A stretch of 64,000 nt of DNA from JBIYSM02 sp044759095 (GTDB lineage Bacteria > Bacillota > Bacilli > Brevibacillales > Brevibacillaceae), in assembly GCF_044759095.2 (NCBI RefSeq), contig NZ_JBIYSM020000008.1:48743-112742 (forward strand), written 5' to 3'. This document shows, piece after piece, positions 62,226-64,000 of the stretch. The notes under the pieces are model-generated. The model was not told where the DNA came from. It ran no database searches and saw only the letters and a list, made by a program, of their open reading frames with translations. Both the position numbers and the translations under genes were made by a program. Within the stretch, counting starts at the first letter, position 1; the number at the start of each line of letters is the position of its first letter.

Positions 62226-62299
62226 TGGCAGGGGCAGTAGGAATCGAACCCACGCCAAAGGTTTTGGAGACCTTCGTTCTACCGTTAAACTATGCCCCT
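62226..62299 (-). tRNA. tRNA-Trp (CCA)
   Basis: 74 bases with CCA end; loop CTCCAAA gives anticodon CCA. Confidence 0.95.
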
Positions 62300-62300
62300 A

Positions 62301-62377
62301 TGGTAGCGGTGGAGGGGATCGAACCCCCGACCTTTCGGGTATGAACCGAACGCTCTAGCCAGCTGAGCTACACCGCC
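62301..62377 (-). tRNA. tRNA-Met (CAU), elongator type
   Basis: 77 bases with CCA; loop TTCATAC gives CAU. The acceptor has a normal G1-U72 pair and the body matches Bacillus elongator tRNA-Met rather than the initiator. Confidence 0.9.
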
Positions 62378-62385
62378 ACAATGAA

Positions 62386-62476
62386 TGGCGGAGAGTGAGG
62401 GATTCGAACCCTCGCTACGCTTGCGCATACTAACGGTTTAGCAAACCGTCCCCTTCGGCCTCTTGGGTAACTCTCC
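62386..62476 (-). tRNA. tRNA-Ser (GCU)
   Basis: 91-base class II tRNA with CCA; loop TTGCTAA gives anticodon GCU. First tRNA after the 23S gene. Confidence 0.94.
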
Positions 62477-62531
62477 GCAATAGTGAAATTGAACCTTCAA
62501 AACTGGATACGCAAGTTTTGCACAAGGAATG

Positions 62532-64000
<1,469 letters not shown>

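Overview
The window looks like a chromosomal segment of a spore-forming Firmicute of the Bacillales, most like Brevibacillus or other Paenibacillaceae. This is inferred from strong Shine-Dalgarno sites, frequent TTG/GTG starts, moderately high G+C, paired deoxynucleoside kinases, a four-gene Mn uptake operon and a yod-type amino acid operon. Spore genes support it: spore photoproduct lyase, a YhcN/YlaJ lipoprotein and a repeat-rich coat-like protein. No phage, CRISPR array or complete insertion sequence is visible.

Layout. 1-700 is AT-rich and holds only broken reading frames. 0.7-6.2 kb has a Pro/Met-repeat coat-like gene, a lone histidine ammonia-lyase gene behind a leader terminator, a ChrA transporter, an M29 aminopeptidase and a DCC protein. 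6.2-15.9 kb is a mostly minus-strand run of housekeeping genes: aldo/keto reductase, thioesterase, cysteine-rich protein, a degenerate carbinolamine dehydratase, methyltransferase, secreted protein, dck-dgk, splB, thiD. 16-21.7 kb carries a NarL-type two-component pair and mntABCD under a clear MntR-type box. 21.7-25.2 kb has a deletion remnant of a permease locus, a PRK06851-type ATPase and acsA. 25.4-32.2 kb is a plus-strand series: phosphoesterase, PucR-like regulator, msmX, HAD hydrolase, TRIC channel, a subtilase whose ribosome-binding site lies in a long hairpin, and a flavodoxin-fold reductase. 32.3-39.2 kb has ypuI, an ABC-2 export module with its TetR regulator, and a 1067-residue MalT/SARP-type activator. 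39.4-47.5 kb is envelope-related: YhcN lipoprotein, copper-amine-oxidase-type stalk protein, a DUF1343 (NamZ-like)/NodB fusion, a small zinc-ribbon protein, an unusual HExxxH protein and helD.

47.9-57.3 kb is a catabolic island. A six-gene minus-strand operon (yodT-yodS-yodR-yodQ-gabT-aldehyde dehydrogenase) diverges from a PucR activator across a 25-bp dyad, and a beta-lysine N-acetyltransferase gene lies beyond the regulator. Lysine 2,3-aminomutase, the usual partner, is absent from the window. 57.5-61.5 kb has a glycerophosphodiesterase, a CBS/ACT protein, a radical SAM protein and a glycosyltransferase. The end of the window is the 3' part of a 23S rRNA gene followed by eight tRNA genes on the minus strand, with no 5S gene between them.

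The most unusual feature is a family of structured 103-150 bp repeats, four copies at three sites, all in one orientation. Three copies follow directly on the T-tract of an intrinsic terminator and the fourth follows another copy. Each carries a terminator-like hairpin at its far end. One copy supplies the last 29 codons and stop codon of helD. I could find no named family for it from sequence alone.
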